The position numbers and the translations under genes were made by a program. A stretch of 64,000 bases of DNA, taken from Blastocatellia bacterium (GTDB lineage Bacteria > Acidobacteriota > Blastocatellia > Chloracidobacteriales > Chloracidobacteriaceae). Positions within the stretch are counted from its first letter, which is position 1. Every line of letters begins with the position of its first letter. The stretch lies in NCBI GenBank assembly GCA_019695185.1, contig JAIBAN010000019.1:28068-92067 (forward strand), read 5' to 3'. Shown in pieces: positions 33,314-42,228 of this stretch. The notes beneath the pieces were generated by a model. The model ran no database searches, was not told where the DNA came from, and saw only the letters and a list, made by a program, of their open reading frames with translations.

Positions 33314-34591
33314 TCACGTTCGCGGTTTGAAGGTGAACTTCAAGGGAAGAAACTCCACTTCCTGACTGAAGGAAAGTTTTGCCGTGCCGTCCGGTGCCAC
33401 CTCATAATTCCACTTCCCGTTTGGATTGGCTGAGGATTCTATTCCGGAAATCATCTTCGGGAAATAACCGTCCAGTGCCTGAGCTTTGATGGACAGGATT
33501 TTTTGTGTTTTTTCGACCTGCATCAGGTGCCGGTTCATGGTGCGCCAGGCACTGGCACCATTTACAGCATACAGATTTGAAACCGGATTCCGGGAATGAG
33601 AGACAGTTCCTTTCCAATCAAACCAGTAATTGCCCCGGTTCCGGGCCACCGCCAAGGTTCGACACTGAGCTTCCACAGCGTTGAGCATCAGGGTTTTCAC
33701 ATAAGGTTCTGTCAGCGCCACGACCGTTGAGCGGAAGAGTTTGTTGGTGGGAGTCTCAGCTTCAGTCCCTCGTAAAACGATTTCACCCGATTTGGTACGT
33801 TCATAGAGCATCCAGGTTTCCGCTTCAATCGCCACAGCAATGGATGTGTGATAGTTGTGGGCGGCAATCCGCTGCTGCCATTCAACTGGAACCTGTTCCA
33901 TCCGGGCCAAAATATCCAGATTCAAATTATCAACTGCGACCGCTATCAGTTGGGAAATCAGTTCCGGACGGTTTCGGAGCGATTCATTGGCTTTCCAACT
34001 GAGTTCAAAGCTCCTCAATGCTTCCTGGTGTTTGCCTTGACGGGTGTTTTCGAGAATATCCACCGCCAACAGACTGGCCAACCCGCGACATGCCAACAGA
34101 TTGGGTGTTTCGGCTTGTTCCGCCAGCGCCAGGTCCATTTCCCAGACCGGAGCCGGGTTGGCTTCCAACACGTGCTTGAGTGCCTGTAGATCAGCTTGGT
34201 GACTTGCCATAAACTGCTGCAAGGCTGGAGGCAAGGGATCCAGTTCCGAGCTGTTTTTTTGCACCTGGGATTGCACATAGTCACCAACCAATCTGGTGGT
34301 GCGAAGCATGGATTCGATCAGATTTCGGTCTTGCTGCGTTTGAGTGCGGATAAACATCAGGTCAAAGCGCTTGCCTATTTCCTGAAGCTGAAGGGCGGTT
34401 TGATTGGGTTTGGTGGGGGGAAACCGGTGGGAAAAATTTTCCAATGGAAGCTCTGTTTGGGCCCAGGACCGATTGACCGCGCCCCGTTGGTACCAAACCC
34501 AGCCACTACAGATCATAAACGAAGAAATGTAGAGAATGGTAAAACCGGTTACCACCCGCGATAAAGCTCGTAACAATCGTGCTTTGCTCAT
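33314..34591 (-). CDS. Hypothetical membrane-anchored protein
   Basis: The 425-residue protein has a single N-terminal membrane segment (about 13-33) and a helical, Leu/Gln-rich extracytoplasmic region resembling a helical-repeat scaffold (LLACRGLASLLAVDILENTR, LISQLIAVAVDNLNLDILAR), with a beta-rich C-terminus (KWNYEVAPDGTAKLSFSQ). I do not recognise the family. It lies 11 nt upstream of the twinned M16 gene, so the two are probably co-expressed. Confidence 0.65.
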   Translation of the reverse strand: MSKARLLRALSRVVTGFTILYISSFMICSGWVWYQRGAVNRSWAQTELPLENFSHRFPPTKPNQTALQLQEIGKRFDLMFIRTQTQQDRNLIESMLRTTRLVGDYVQSQVQKNSSELDPLPPALQQFMASHQADLQALKHVLEANPAPVWEMDLALAEQAETPNLLACRGLASLLAVDILENTRQGKHQEALRSFELSWKANESLRNRPELISQLIAVAVDNLNLDILARMEQVPVEWQQRIAAHNYHTSIAVAIEAETWMLYERTKSGEIVLRGTEAETPTNKLFRSTVVALTEPYVKTLMLNAVEAQCRTLAVARNRGNYWFDWKGTVSHSRNPVSNLYAVNGASAWRTMNRHLMQVEKTQKILSIKAQALDGYFPKMISGIESSANPNGKWNYEVAPDGTAKLSFSQEVEFLPLKFTFKPRT

Positions 34592-34728
34592 ATCACCTCA
34601 AAAATTCAAAAAGTTGTCGTTGCAGGATTCCCTGTGCTGTTAAAGTCGGAAACAAGAGGAAAACCCCATCACTTTCCCGAAAACTTTTACTCACACGACC
34701 AATTTTTGAAGTGGTTCCAAGTTTGGAT

Positions 34729-35736
34729 TCAACTTGTTTTTTGCCCGAATCCTTTGCGCATGAGGGAATTAGCCTGACTCCGGGTCAGGGAAATATTACC
34801 GCTGAGCCGTTTCCCGTCGGCCTTGATTTCCAGGTTCCGCAGCAGTTCCGCCACATCGGGCTGGCGTTCTTTTTGGGCCATTTGGGCAATGACGATGACT
34901 GCGTTAAACGTGGAGGCCAGTCGGGCGGCTTCGTCCTCCGCCGGGGCAAAACCGGTAATTCGCAGGCGGGAAAACGACACCGTGTTTTCCAGCATGATGG
35001 ACATCGAAGTCAGTGAGGATAGCGGAGCCAGCGCTCTGGATTCGCCGATGGCCCGCGCCACATTAAAGGCGGCTTCATCAATCTCCTTTGAATTGGAGGA
35101 TTTGACGATTTTGATGTCTTCCACCGAGCCGTCTTTGAGAACGTGAAACATGAGCGTGATGGAAAATTCGGCATTTTCCACTTTCAAATCACCGGCTTTG
35201 TATTTTTCATACATTTGCCCGACGATTTGCTTAATCGGAGCCGAATTGATGACTCCAAATTTTGGTGGACCGGCAGCCGGGGCAGGTTCAGTGCGGGTTT
35301 CCGGTTTATCTGCCACCTGCTCATCCTTTTGGTCGGCACCGTCTTTTTGTTTCTCTTTGATTTTGCGGGCTTTTTCGCGTTCCGCCTGCCGTTTTTTCTC
35401 GGTTTCCTCCATCAGTTTCTTGAGGTCCTCGAGCGGCAGCACTTTTTTCGGAACGGCAAACAGGTTGCCGGGATTTTTGAGCGGCTTAAACCGTGGGTCA
35501 TCCAGCGCAACCCATTGAATCTGGGTATTTTTTTCAATTACGGTAAAGGCTTCGAGCGGAGCCACATAACGGCGGTAGACGACCCAGCCGCCAATCGCCA
35601 GATGCAGCCCAAAGGACACCGCCAGGGCCGTGTCCCAACCACGCCGCGACCAATAGGTTTCGGTTCCGGCTTCAAATTCCTTGACCCCCGGCGTGCTGTA
35701 AATAAATCCGTGAAGAAGCTGCGACTGCTTGGACAT
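34729..35736 (-). CDS. TonB-like energy-transducer-type protein
   Basis: The 335-residue protein has one membrane segment near the N-terminus (about 33-53, ALAVSFGLHLAIGGWVVY), a Glu/Lys-rich helical linker (about 105-140), a Pro-rich stretch, and a C-terminal part with TLMFHVLKDGSVEDIKIVKS, the beta-strand pattern of TonB/TolA C-terminal domains. It would span the periplasm. A tail of about 100 residues after the TonB-like region is not typical. The start at 35736 avoids a long upstream extension that translates a nonamer array (GGL repeats). No ExbBD genes are nearby. Confidence 0.75.
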   Translation of the reverse strand: MSKQSQLLHGFIYSTPGVKEFEAGTETYWSRRGWDTALAVSFGLHLAIGGWVVYRRYVAPLEAFTVIEKNTQIQWVALDDPRFKPLKNPGNLFAVPKKVLPLEDLKKLMEETEKKRQAEREKARKIKEKQKDGADQKDEQVADKPETRTEPAPAAGPPKFGVINSAPIKQIVGQMYEKYKAGDLKVENAEFSITLMFHVLKDGSVEDIKIVKSSNSKEIDEAAFNVARAIGESRALAPLSSLTSMSIMLENTVSFSRLRITGFAPAEDEAARLASTFNAVIVIAQMAQKERQPDVAELLRNLEIKADGKRLSGNISLTRSQANSLMRKGFGQKTS

Positions 35737-35750
35737 ACAAACTTTCAAGT

Positions 35751-35886
35751 CCTGGGAGTCTTGGGAGGCTTGGGAGGCTTGGGAGTCAAGGACAGTAACT
35801 GGTGACAAGTAGACAGTACCAGGATTCTTTCTTGTCATTTGATTCTGACCCCCAAGACCCCCAAGACCCCCAAGACTCCCAAGACT
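35751..35886. repeat. Inverted pair of 9-bp arrays (CTTGGGAGG / GACCCCCAA)
   Basis: Left arm 35751-35791 and right arm 35847-35886 fill the gap between the TonB-like and the upstream gene. The spacer contains GGTGACAAG and GACAGTA segments like those in the 16.1-kb element, so the two 9-bp elements share internal as well as arm sequence. Confidence 0.85.
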
Positions 35887-35890
35887 GATT

Positions 35891-36853
35891 TTAATTATTT
35901 CCTTCCGCCTCATCCGCTGCCGGAATTTCCGGGTCATTGGCCGTGGCACGGTCTCCGCGCCGGTCGTTACCGTGAACGGTGGTGCTTTCATCAATCACAA
36001 AAGAGCGCCGACCCGTTTTGCCATATTGGGCCGGGGTGGCAAAAATTGAGAATGAAGGCGGTTTGTCAGAGTTATTGACAATTATTTCAATAACGTAGCC
36101 TTTGACTTTGCCGCTTTCGATGTCGGTTCCGATTTCCCCGGCCCGGCGAAGTTCAGACAGGGTTCCGTATTTTCCTTTGCCCATGCCAATCGCAAACCGG
36201 GCTTCGGAACTGGCCAGATTCCGGAGCGCTTCAACGATTCCTTTTTCATTGTTACTGACACGAACCGCCGTCAGGTTGTCTTCCTTGAAGTAATCGTCCG
36301 TGCGTCCGCCTTGAGCGACCTGATAGAGCGCCGAGATTTGCCAGGGTTTGTCTTTTTTCTTCCGGTTGCGGACTAAAACCACCTGATACAAAAGCGGGGC
36401 GGCGTCTTCGGTCTGGGTCAGCCGTACTTCCACCAACGACAGATTTTCTTCGGTCGTTTCAGCGAAATTCACGGTTCCCAGAATCTTATTGCCAGCCTGC
36501 AACAAGCCTTTCCGCTCGCCTGTAGCAGCAGTCACAACTTCCATCCGAACGTTGTTTTCCGCAATTTTGGAAAGCGGGTTGCCGACCGCCAGGGCTTTGC
36601 GGATGTCGTCATAAGCCGCAGCGTCAGTGGTGGCCAGGCTGGCGAGCACCGTTTGGGCGTTATCCGTCAGTGAGGCCCGAATCCGTTGTTCGTCATTTTT
36701 GAAAAAAGCGTCGAGGCAGGCAATCACAACATCAACAGGGCGGATTTCCTTGTCGGCGCGGACCGCCGGAGGAACCGAAACTGAACCAAGCAGCACGCAA
36801 AAAATCAGCGCCAGCGCCATGCGAATCTGGGGGATTGTAAAGAGTTGTTTCAT
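35891..36853 (-). CDS. Exported hypothetical protein with pilin-like C-terminal region
   Basis: The 320-residue protein has a signal peptide (about 1-34), a middle part (about 36-190) resembling a lipoprotein-like sensor or NTF2-like region, and a C-terminal block (about 200-300) with ALRNLASSEARFAIG, GKYGTLSELRRAGEIGTDI and GRRSFVIDES. This block resembles the globular part of acidobacterial type IV pilin-like proteins, but the N-terminal pilin helix is absent. The internal ATG is preferred (GAGAAA upstream). Function unknown. Confidence 0.6.
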   Translation of the reverse strand: MKQLFTIPQIRMALALIFCVLLGSVSVPPAVRADKEIRPVDVVIACLDAFFKNDEQRIRASLTDNAQTVLASLATTDAAAYDDIRKALAVGNPLSKIAENNVRMEVVTAATGERKGLLQAGNKILGTVNFAETTEENLSLVEVRLTQTEDAAPLLYQVVLVRNRKKKDKPWQISALYQVAQGGRTDDYFKEDNLTAVRVSNNEKGIVEALRNLASSEARFAIGMGKGKYGTLSELRRAGEIGTDIESGKVKGYVIEIIVNNSDKPPSFSIFATPAQYGKTGRRSFVIDESTTVHGNDRRGDRATANDPEIPAADEAEGNN

Positions 36854-36887
36854 ATTTTTTCTCATCTACTTTAGGAACAGACTTTCT

Positions 36888-37041
36888 CATTTGCGATTTG
36901 CCATTGCCCATTTGCCAATTGTAGGACTGCCGCTGGTTGATTGTGTATTACCGAAACCAGCCAGGCTGAAAAAGTCTCACAAACAACCCACTGTGTTTTC
37001 AAATGGCGAATCGCAAATGGGCAATGGCAAATTGCAAATGG
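36888..37041. repeat. Inverted repeat of GCAAATGGGCAATGGCAAAT blocks
   Basis: Left arm 36888-36921 and right arm 37000-37041 are inverted copies matching at about 28 of 29 positions over the core (GCAAATGGGCAATGGCAAAT and flank). They occupy most of the 360-nt gene-free gap 36854-37213 before uvrC, in which I see no gene. The arrangement mirrors the heptamer pairs although the unit is different. Confidence 0.8.
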
Positions 37042-37213
37042 AAGATGCCTTCTTTTAGTGTAAAAGTCTCAAGGTCACGTTGCCATCATTCAGCAGAAGC
37101 AGGTGTGGGTCAAGGCTGGCTTTCAGCTTTCCGGGTTGTCGGCAGACTGCAGTTGGTTGTAGGTTTTGCCAGACACCCGCAATATTTTTGGGATTTTCCA
37201 TTCGCCTGAGCCT

Positions 37214-39070
37214 ATGAAACTTGAAGATAAACTGGCCACCCTGCCCGACAGTCCCGGCTGTTATCTGCACAAAAACGCGGCGGGCAAAATCATTTACGTC
37301 GGCAAAGCCAAAAATCTGCGCAACCGGGTCCGGACCTACTTTCAGCAATCGCGCCGGCATGACCCCAAAACGCTGGAACTGGTCTCGAAAATCACGGATT
37401 TCGAATACATCGTTACGGATACCGAGGTTGAGGCGCTGATTCTGGAAAGCAATCTGATTAAGGCGCATAAACCGCGCTATAACGTGATGCTCAAGGATGA
37501 CAAACAGTATCCGCACCTCAAGCTCACGCTTAACGAACCGTTTCCACGGGTGCTGAAAACCCGGCGTGTGCTCAACGACGGAGCGCTCTATCACGGACCC
37601 TACCTGCCCGCCTCGCTGGCCCAGCAGACGCTCAAACTCATCAACCAGCTTTTCCAGTTGCGGACCTGTGAAATCGAAATTGACGGCAAACGGGAGCGGC
37701 CCTGCCTGGAATACCACATCAAGCGCTGTCTGGGACCTTGTGTGAAAGACCTCTGCACCAAACCCCAATATGTCGAAGCCGTCAAAGACGTGAAATTGTT
37801 TTTCGAAGGAAAAAACCAGGACTTGGCGGCCAGCCTGCGCGAACGGATGGAAAAAGCTGCGGAAGACCTGCGCTTTGAACAGGCGGCCCGCTATCGTGAC
37901 CAGGTCAAGTTGATTGAGCGGCTGGGCGAAGAACAAAAGATGATGCTCAAAACTGCTGCCGACATTGATATTTTCGGCTATTACCGCGAAGGGGCGCGGG
38001 CTGCCCTGCAACTTTTCACCATGCGCGAAGGCCGCATCATCGGACGGCGCGAATTTTTCTGGGAAGACCTGCCGCGTGAAAATTTTGACCCGCGCGAATT
38101 CATTGGCGATGCCCTGAAACAGTATTACACGATGGGCAATTATGTGCCGCACGAAGTCCACGTCCCGGTGGATTTCGACGATTTGGAGGTGTTGGAGCAG
38201 CTTCTTTCCGACAAACGCAGGAAACGGGTGTACATTTACGACCCGCAACGCGGCCCGAAGCGCGATTTGATTGATTTGGTCGAACGCAATGCCAAAATCG
38301 CCTTTGACCAGCGGTTCCGGGTCTTGAAACCGGACATGCAACTGGTGTTGGAGGAATTTGCCGACACGCTCGAACTCCCGGCTTTTCCGAACCGCATCGA
38401 GTGCTTTGACATTTCGCACATTCAGGGTTCGGAAACCGTGGCCTCGATGGTTGTCTGTGACAACGGCCAGATGAACAAACAGGAATATCGCAAGTTCATC
38501 GTTAAAACCGTGACCGGAATTGATGATTTCGCCTCGATGCACGAGGTGGTCAAACGGCGCTACAGCCGGCTGTTGCGGGAAGAAAAAACCTTGCCGGATT
38601 TGGTTTTAATTGACGGCGGGAAGGGGCAGCTTTCCGCTGCGGCCAGAGCGATGCGTGAAATCGGGCTGGAAGCCGTTCCTATGGTGGCCATTGCCAAACG
38701 GGAAGAACTGCTTTTTGTCAAAGGCCGCGAGCATGAACCGGTGCGGATTGACCATCATTCGCCGATGCTCCATCTGGTCCAGATGGTGCGGGACGAAGCC
38801 CACCGCTTTGCCGTGACCTATCACCGCAAACGGCGTGAAATGCGGGATTTTGATTCGGAGTTGCTGGCGATTCCGGGCGTGGGACCGAAGCTCAAAAACC
38901 GGCTGCTGCGGAATTTGGGAAGCGTGGATAACATTCGCCGGGCGACTGCGGCAGAACTGCTTCCGTTTGTGGGTCCGCAAAAAGCCGCCCAGATTGTCGA
39001 ATATTTTGCCAAGGCGCAGGAACTGCCGTTTGATGCCGGTCCGCCTGACGAATTCATTGAAGAGGACTGA
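37214..39070 (+). CDS. uvrC: Excinuclease ABC subunit C
   Basis: The 618-residue nuclease makes both incisions in nucleotide excision repair. It has the GIY-YIG domain (SPGCYLHKNAAGKIIYVGKA), the CLEYHIKRCLGPCV cysteine cluster, a UVR helix pair (LRERMEKAAEDLRFEQAARY), the RNase-H-like C-terminal nuclease (FDISHIQG, LVLIDGGKGQL) and terminal helix-hairpin-helix motifs. All are intact and length is normal. The start at 37214 matches the conserved MKLEDKLATLPDSPG beginning. The final Glu-Asp codons and TGA stop lie in an AGGACTG heptamer. Confidence 0.97.
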   Translation: MKLEDKLATLPDSPGCYLHKNAAGKIIYVGKAKNLRNRVRTYFQQSRRHDPKTLELVSKITDFEYIVTDTEVEALILESNLIKAHKPRYNVMLKDDKQYPHLKLTLNEPFPRVLKTRRVLNDGALYHGPYLPASLAQQTLKLINQLFQLRTCEIEIDGKRERPCLEYHIKRCLGPCVKDLCTKPQYVEAVKDVKLFFEGKNQDLAASLRERMEKAAEDLRFEQAARYRDQVKLIERLGEEQKMMLKTAADIDIFGYYREGARAALQLFTMREGRIIGRREFFWEDLPRENFDPREFIGDALKQYYTMGNYVPHEVHVPVDFDDLEVLEQLLSDKRRKRVYIYDPQRGPKRDLIDLVERNAKIAFDQRFRVLKPDMQLVLEEFADTLELPAFPNRIECFDISHIQGSETVASMVVCDNGQMNKQEYRKFIVKTVTGIDDFASMHEVVKRRYSRLLREEKTLPDLVLIDGGKGQLSAAARAMREIGLEAVPMVAIAKREELLFVKGREHEPVRIDHHSPMLHLVQMVRDEAHRFAVTYHRKRREMRDFDSELLAIPGVGPKLKNRLLRNLGSVDNIRRATAAELLPFVGPQKAAQIVEYFAKAQELPFDAGPPDEFIEED

Positions 39071-39241
39071 GGACTGAGGACAAATCCAGGACTGAGGACT
39101 GAGGACTGAGTAAAAATCTCAGACCTCGGATGATGTTAATGAAAATCTGAACCATTTCTGAACCTGAGACACCATTAACTGCGGGAAAACTTGCTTGAAC
39201 CTCAGTCCTCAGTCCTCAGTCCTGGATTTGTCCTCAGTCCT
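39062..39241. repeat. Inverted pair of AGGACTG arrays with shared interruption
   Basis: The arms 39070-39110 and 39201-39241 are a perfect 41-bp inverted repeat. Both contain the same non-heptamer interruption (AAATCC in one arm, GGATTT in the other) at the same place in the array. The 90-nt spacer separates convergent uvrC and glmM; uvrC ends inside the left arm. Confidence 0.95.
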
Positions 39242-39244
39242 GAT

Positions 39245-40603
39245 TCATTGTGCCTCTCCGATTTCAGCGCGGATGATGTCGGCCAAATGGTTGGCCTGGG
39301 CGGTCACATCGTTCAGGTCTTCGCCTTCAATCATCACACGGGCCAGTTTTTCAGTTCCCGAATAGCGCAGCAGGAGCCGTCCGCGCCCGGCGAAGTGGGC
39401 TTCGATGGCCGCCGCCGCCGCCGCAATGGCGGGAACATCGGCAAACGGGAGTTTTTCCCGGACCCGCACATTGACCAGCACCTGCGGGCAGGTTTTGAGC
39501 CCGCCGGTAAGTTCGTCCAGTGACTTGCCGCTTTCAACCAGTACCCGCAAGACCTGGAGCGCCGTCAGCATGCCGTCTCCGGCCAAGCTGATATGCGGAA
39601 AAATCAAATGGCCGGACTGCTCGCCCCCGACTTTGGCTCCGGTTTTGAGCAGTTCCTCCAACACGAAGCGGTCACCGACCGAAGCACGTAGCAACTCCAC
39701 TCCGCGTTCACGCAGGGCCAATTCCAGACCCAGATTGCTCATGACGGTGGCAACAATACTGGAGGGGGTCAGTTGTTTTGTTTCCTGCAAATGGTTGGCC
39801 AGGACAAACAGCATGGCATCGCCATCCACGACAGTTCCGTGCCGGTCCACCAGCAGGCAGCGGTCAGCGTCACCATCAAAAGCCAGTCCCAAATCAGCTT
39901 CGATTTCGCGGACAAACGCACTCAGCCGTTCCAAATGGAGCGAACCGCAATCCCGGTTGATGTTTTTTCCGTCGGGTTCGGCTGCCCTGAGATAAGTCTG
40001 CGCTCCCAGGCTCCCAAACACGATTCCGGCATAAAAACTGGCGGCACCGTTGGCGCAATCCACCGCCAGCTTGAGTTTGGAAAGATTCAACCCTTTGCCA
40101 ATGTGTGAACTTAAAAACTCGATGTAGCGGGCCGAAAGCGTGTCATCCGATTTCAGTTCCAGTGCAGAGGCAGCTTCCGGGTCGGTTTCCGGGGTCAGCC
40201 CGGCCAGGGCGGCTTCAAGCGCGGTTTCGAGCGCATCGTCCTGTTTCTGACCACTGGGAAAGAAAATCTTGATACCGTTATCCTGGAACGGATTATGCGA
40301 AGCTGAAATCACCACCCCGGCGTCAAAACCGAGGGAGTTGGTCAGATAGGCAATGCCCGGCGTTGGAATGACCCCGGCCCAGGCAACCGTGCCGCCTTCC
40401 GTCCGGATACCCCAGGCCAGGGCTCCGGCAATCCATTCGGTGGATTCGCGGGTATCGCCGCCGAGCACAATGCGTGGGAAGGCACCGTTTCGGTTCGAAA
40501 GTTCGCGCACCAAGGCTGCGCCCAGTGCGTTCAGGGCGTGATGTTGCAGGGGAAATTCACCCGCCACACAGCGAATTCCATCGGTTCCGAAATACTTCTT
40601 CAT
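39245..40603 (-). CDS. glmM: Phosphoglucosamine mutase
   Basis: The 452-residue enzyme interconverts glucosamine-6-phosphate and glucosamine-1-phosphate for peptidoglycan and lipopolysaccharide precursor synthesis. The start MKKYFGTDGIR is canonical, the phosphorylated serine is Ser102 in SASHNP, and the metal site is GDADRC. The C-terminal phosphate-binding loop is RYSGTEK. The ATG lies 4 nt after a nonamer array with no Shine-Dalgarno; a longer frame upstream is array translation (Thr-Pro-Lys repeats) and is rejected. Confidence 0.96.
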   Translation of the reverse strand: MKKYFGTDGIRCVAGEFPLQHHALNALGAALVRELSNRNGAFPRIVLGGDTRESTEWIAGALAWGIRTEGGTVAWAGVIPTPGIAYLTNSLGFDAGVVISASHNPFQDNGIKIFFPSGQKQDDALETALEAALAGLTPETDPEAASALELKSDDTLSARYIEFLSSHIGKGLNLSKLKLAVDCANGAASFYAGIVFGSLGAQTYLRAAEPDGKNINRDCGSLHLERLSAFVREIEADLGLAFDGDADRCLLVDRHGTVVDGDAMLFVLANHLQETKQLTPSSIVATVMSNLGLELALRERGVELLRASVGDRFVLEELLKTGAKVGGEQSGHLIFPHISLAGDGMLTALQVLRVLVESGKSLDELTGGLKTCPQVLVNVRVREKLPFADVPAIAAAAAAIEAHFAGRGRLLLRYSGTEKLARVMIEGEDLNDVTAQANHLADIIRAEIGEAQ

Positions 40604-40605
40604 AA

Positions 40606-40792
40606 AAGTCTTGGGAGTCTTGGGGGTCTTGGGGGTCTTGGGGGTCTTGGGAGTCTTGAGAGTCTTGAGAGTCTTGAGAGTCTTGGGAGTCAGGAGCCGT
40701 TTGACCCTGGTCTCTGTTCTCTGGTTTCTGACTTCTGACTTCTGAGGATTTGGACTCCCAAGACTCCCAAGACTCCCAAGACTTCCAAGACT
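40606..40792. repeat. Inverted pair of 9-bp arrays with a GACTTCT heptamer run
   Basis: Left arm 40606-40697 has about ten CTTGGGAGT/CTTGGGGGT/CTTGAGAGT nonamers; right arm 40751-40792 has GACTCCCAA copies and touches the sat stop codon. Between them (about 40719-40747) lies TTCTGACTTCTGACTTCTGA, a further 7-bp family. Both neighbouring genes are on the minus strand. Confidence 0.9.
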
Positions 40793-41963
40793 AAACAGTT
40801 GCCGCCGTTGCCCGCATGGAAGCAATCAGCACTTCGGCGACTTCGGGGCGAGTGAATTCAACCGGCGGGATTTCGCCATTCTGGAGCATTTCGCGCACTT
40901 TGGTCCCTGACAAAAAGACATGGGCGGCTTTGTCGTGCGGGCAGGTCTTGGGCGAAACCATGCTGTCGCAGGTCCGGCAAAAGACGGTATGCTCGAAAAA
41001 CAGGGGCGTGATGCCAAGGGCCTGTTTGTCAAATTCCTTGAAAATCAACTGGGCATCATAGGTGCCGTAGTAGTTGCCCACACCCGCATGGTCACGTCCG
41101 ACAATAAAATGCGTGCAACCATAGTTTTTCCGGGCAATAGCATGGAAAATGGCTTCACGGGGACCCGCATAGCGCATGGCGGCTGGGAAAACTGACAGCA
41201 AAACCCGATTTTTCGGGTAATAATTATCCAGCAGCACCTGATAGCATTTCATCCGGACATCAGCCGGAATATCGTCCGATTTGGTATCACCCACCAGCGG
41301 ATGCAACATCAGCCCGTCCACGATTTCCATGGCGACTTTCTGAATGTATTCATGCGCCCGGTGAACCGGGTTCCGGGTTTGGAAGCCAACCACCGTTTCC
41401 CAGCCTTTTTCCGCAAAAGCAAGGCGGGTTGCCGCCGGGGTCCGGCGATGTTCGGCAAACGGTTGTCCCGGAATATGGTTGACGAGGGTGATTGGTCCGG
41501 CCAACATCACGTCGCCCATTTCATAGACCGCCTTGACGCCCGGATGGGCTTCTTCGGTCGTGCGATAGACTTTTTGAGCTTCCAGTTCTTTGTCAGCCCG
41601 GCTGTAAGGAGTTTTTTCTTCCAGATGAAGAATGGCCAAGAGCGTTCCGTCAGTGCCGTGGAGGGCAACGTTTTGCCCTTCTGTGAGCGAAGCCGCCTGC
41701 TCGCCAGTGGTCGAGAGCGTCACCGGCAGCGACCAGGGCAACCCTGACGTGAGGTGCATCGTGTCGCGCACGCTTTCATAATCGGCGCGCTTCATAAAGC
41801 CTTCGAGCGGCGACATGGCACCATCCGCAATCATTTCCAGGTCGGACATTTCGCGGGAATTCAAGGTTAAATGAGGCATTGCAGGAGCCTGGTCAAGCAG
41901 GCTGAGGCGGGTTTCGGGGGAGGCGACACGGTCAACAAGGTGACCTCCATGGGGTTGAATCAT
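40791..41963 (-). CDS. sat: Sulfate adenylyltransferase (ATP sulfurylase)
   Basis: The 390-residue homomeric ATP sulfurylase makes adenosine-5'-phosphosulfate from ATP and sulfate. Signatures are [10 protein letters not shown] (195-204), where the HXXH pair binds ATP, and GRDHAG further on. A four-Cys segment ([13 protein letters not shown]) matches the zinc-binding type of bacterial/archaeal Sat. There is no fused APS kinase and no APS reductase in the window. It is divergent from an SLC13-type transporter, suggesting sulfate uptake linked to activation. Confidence 0.95.
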   Translation of the reverse strand: MIQPHGGHLVDRVASPETRLSLLDQAPAMPHLTLNSREMSDLEMIADGAMSPLEGFMKRADYESVRDTMHLTSGLPWSLPVTLSTTGEQAASLTEGQNVALHGTDGTLLAILHLEEKTPYSRADKELEAQKVYRTTEEAHPGVKAVYEMGDVMLAGPITLVNHIPGQPFAEHRRTPAATRLAFAEKGWETVVGFQTRNPVHRAHEYIQKVAMEIVDGLMLHPLVGDTKSDDIPADVRMKCYQVLLDNYYPKNRVLLSVFPAAMRYAGPREAIFHAIARKNYGCTHFIVGRDHAGVGNYYGTYDAQLIFKEFDKQALGITPLFFEHTVFCRTCDSMVSPKTCPHDKAAHVFLSGTKVREMLQNGEIPPVEFTRPEVAEVLIASMRATAATV

Positions 41964-42012
41964 AAAGCGTGAAGAACTTCCTCTCTGAGATAAATACAGT
42001 TGAAGGCTTACG

Positions 42013-42033
42013 GAAATTCGGTTGAAATTCGGT
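42013..42033. promoter_or_regulatory. Phased direct repeat between sat and SLC13 transporter
   Basis: GAAATTCGGT occurs at 42013-42022 and again at 42024-42033, 11 bp apart (one helical turn), bracketed by CTTAC and GTAAG. Its position in the 265-nt divergent region suggests an activator or repressor site shared by both genes. The rest of the region shows no gene. Confidence 0.4.
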
Positions 42034-42228
42034 AAGCGGGATGGAAACCGAACACTTTACGGGTCTGGGTGCGGGATTGCAACCTTTTGCGCTTTTGTAC
42101 TGGACTTTTCCCCGCTTGATTGGACGAGGGCAACCCGACTGGGGTTGATTCATCCGTCCCAGAGTGTTTCACCTCAAAAACGATGGCCGGCGGGCAGTTG
42201 AGCCGCGTTTTCAGCAAAGGAAATGTGT

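Noticed and set aside
41964..42228. SAM-type or other sulfur riboswitch before sat or the SLC13 transporter
   Set aside because: I cannot find a conserved riboswitch core; only the direct repeat and a CTTAC/GTAAG pair are visible.
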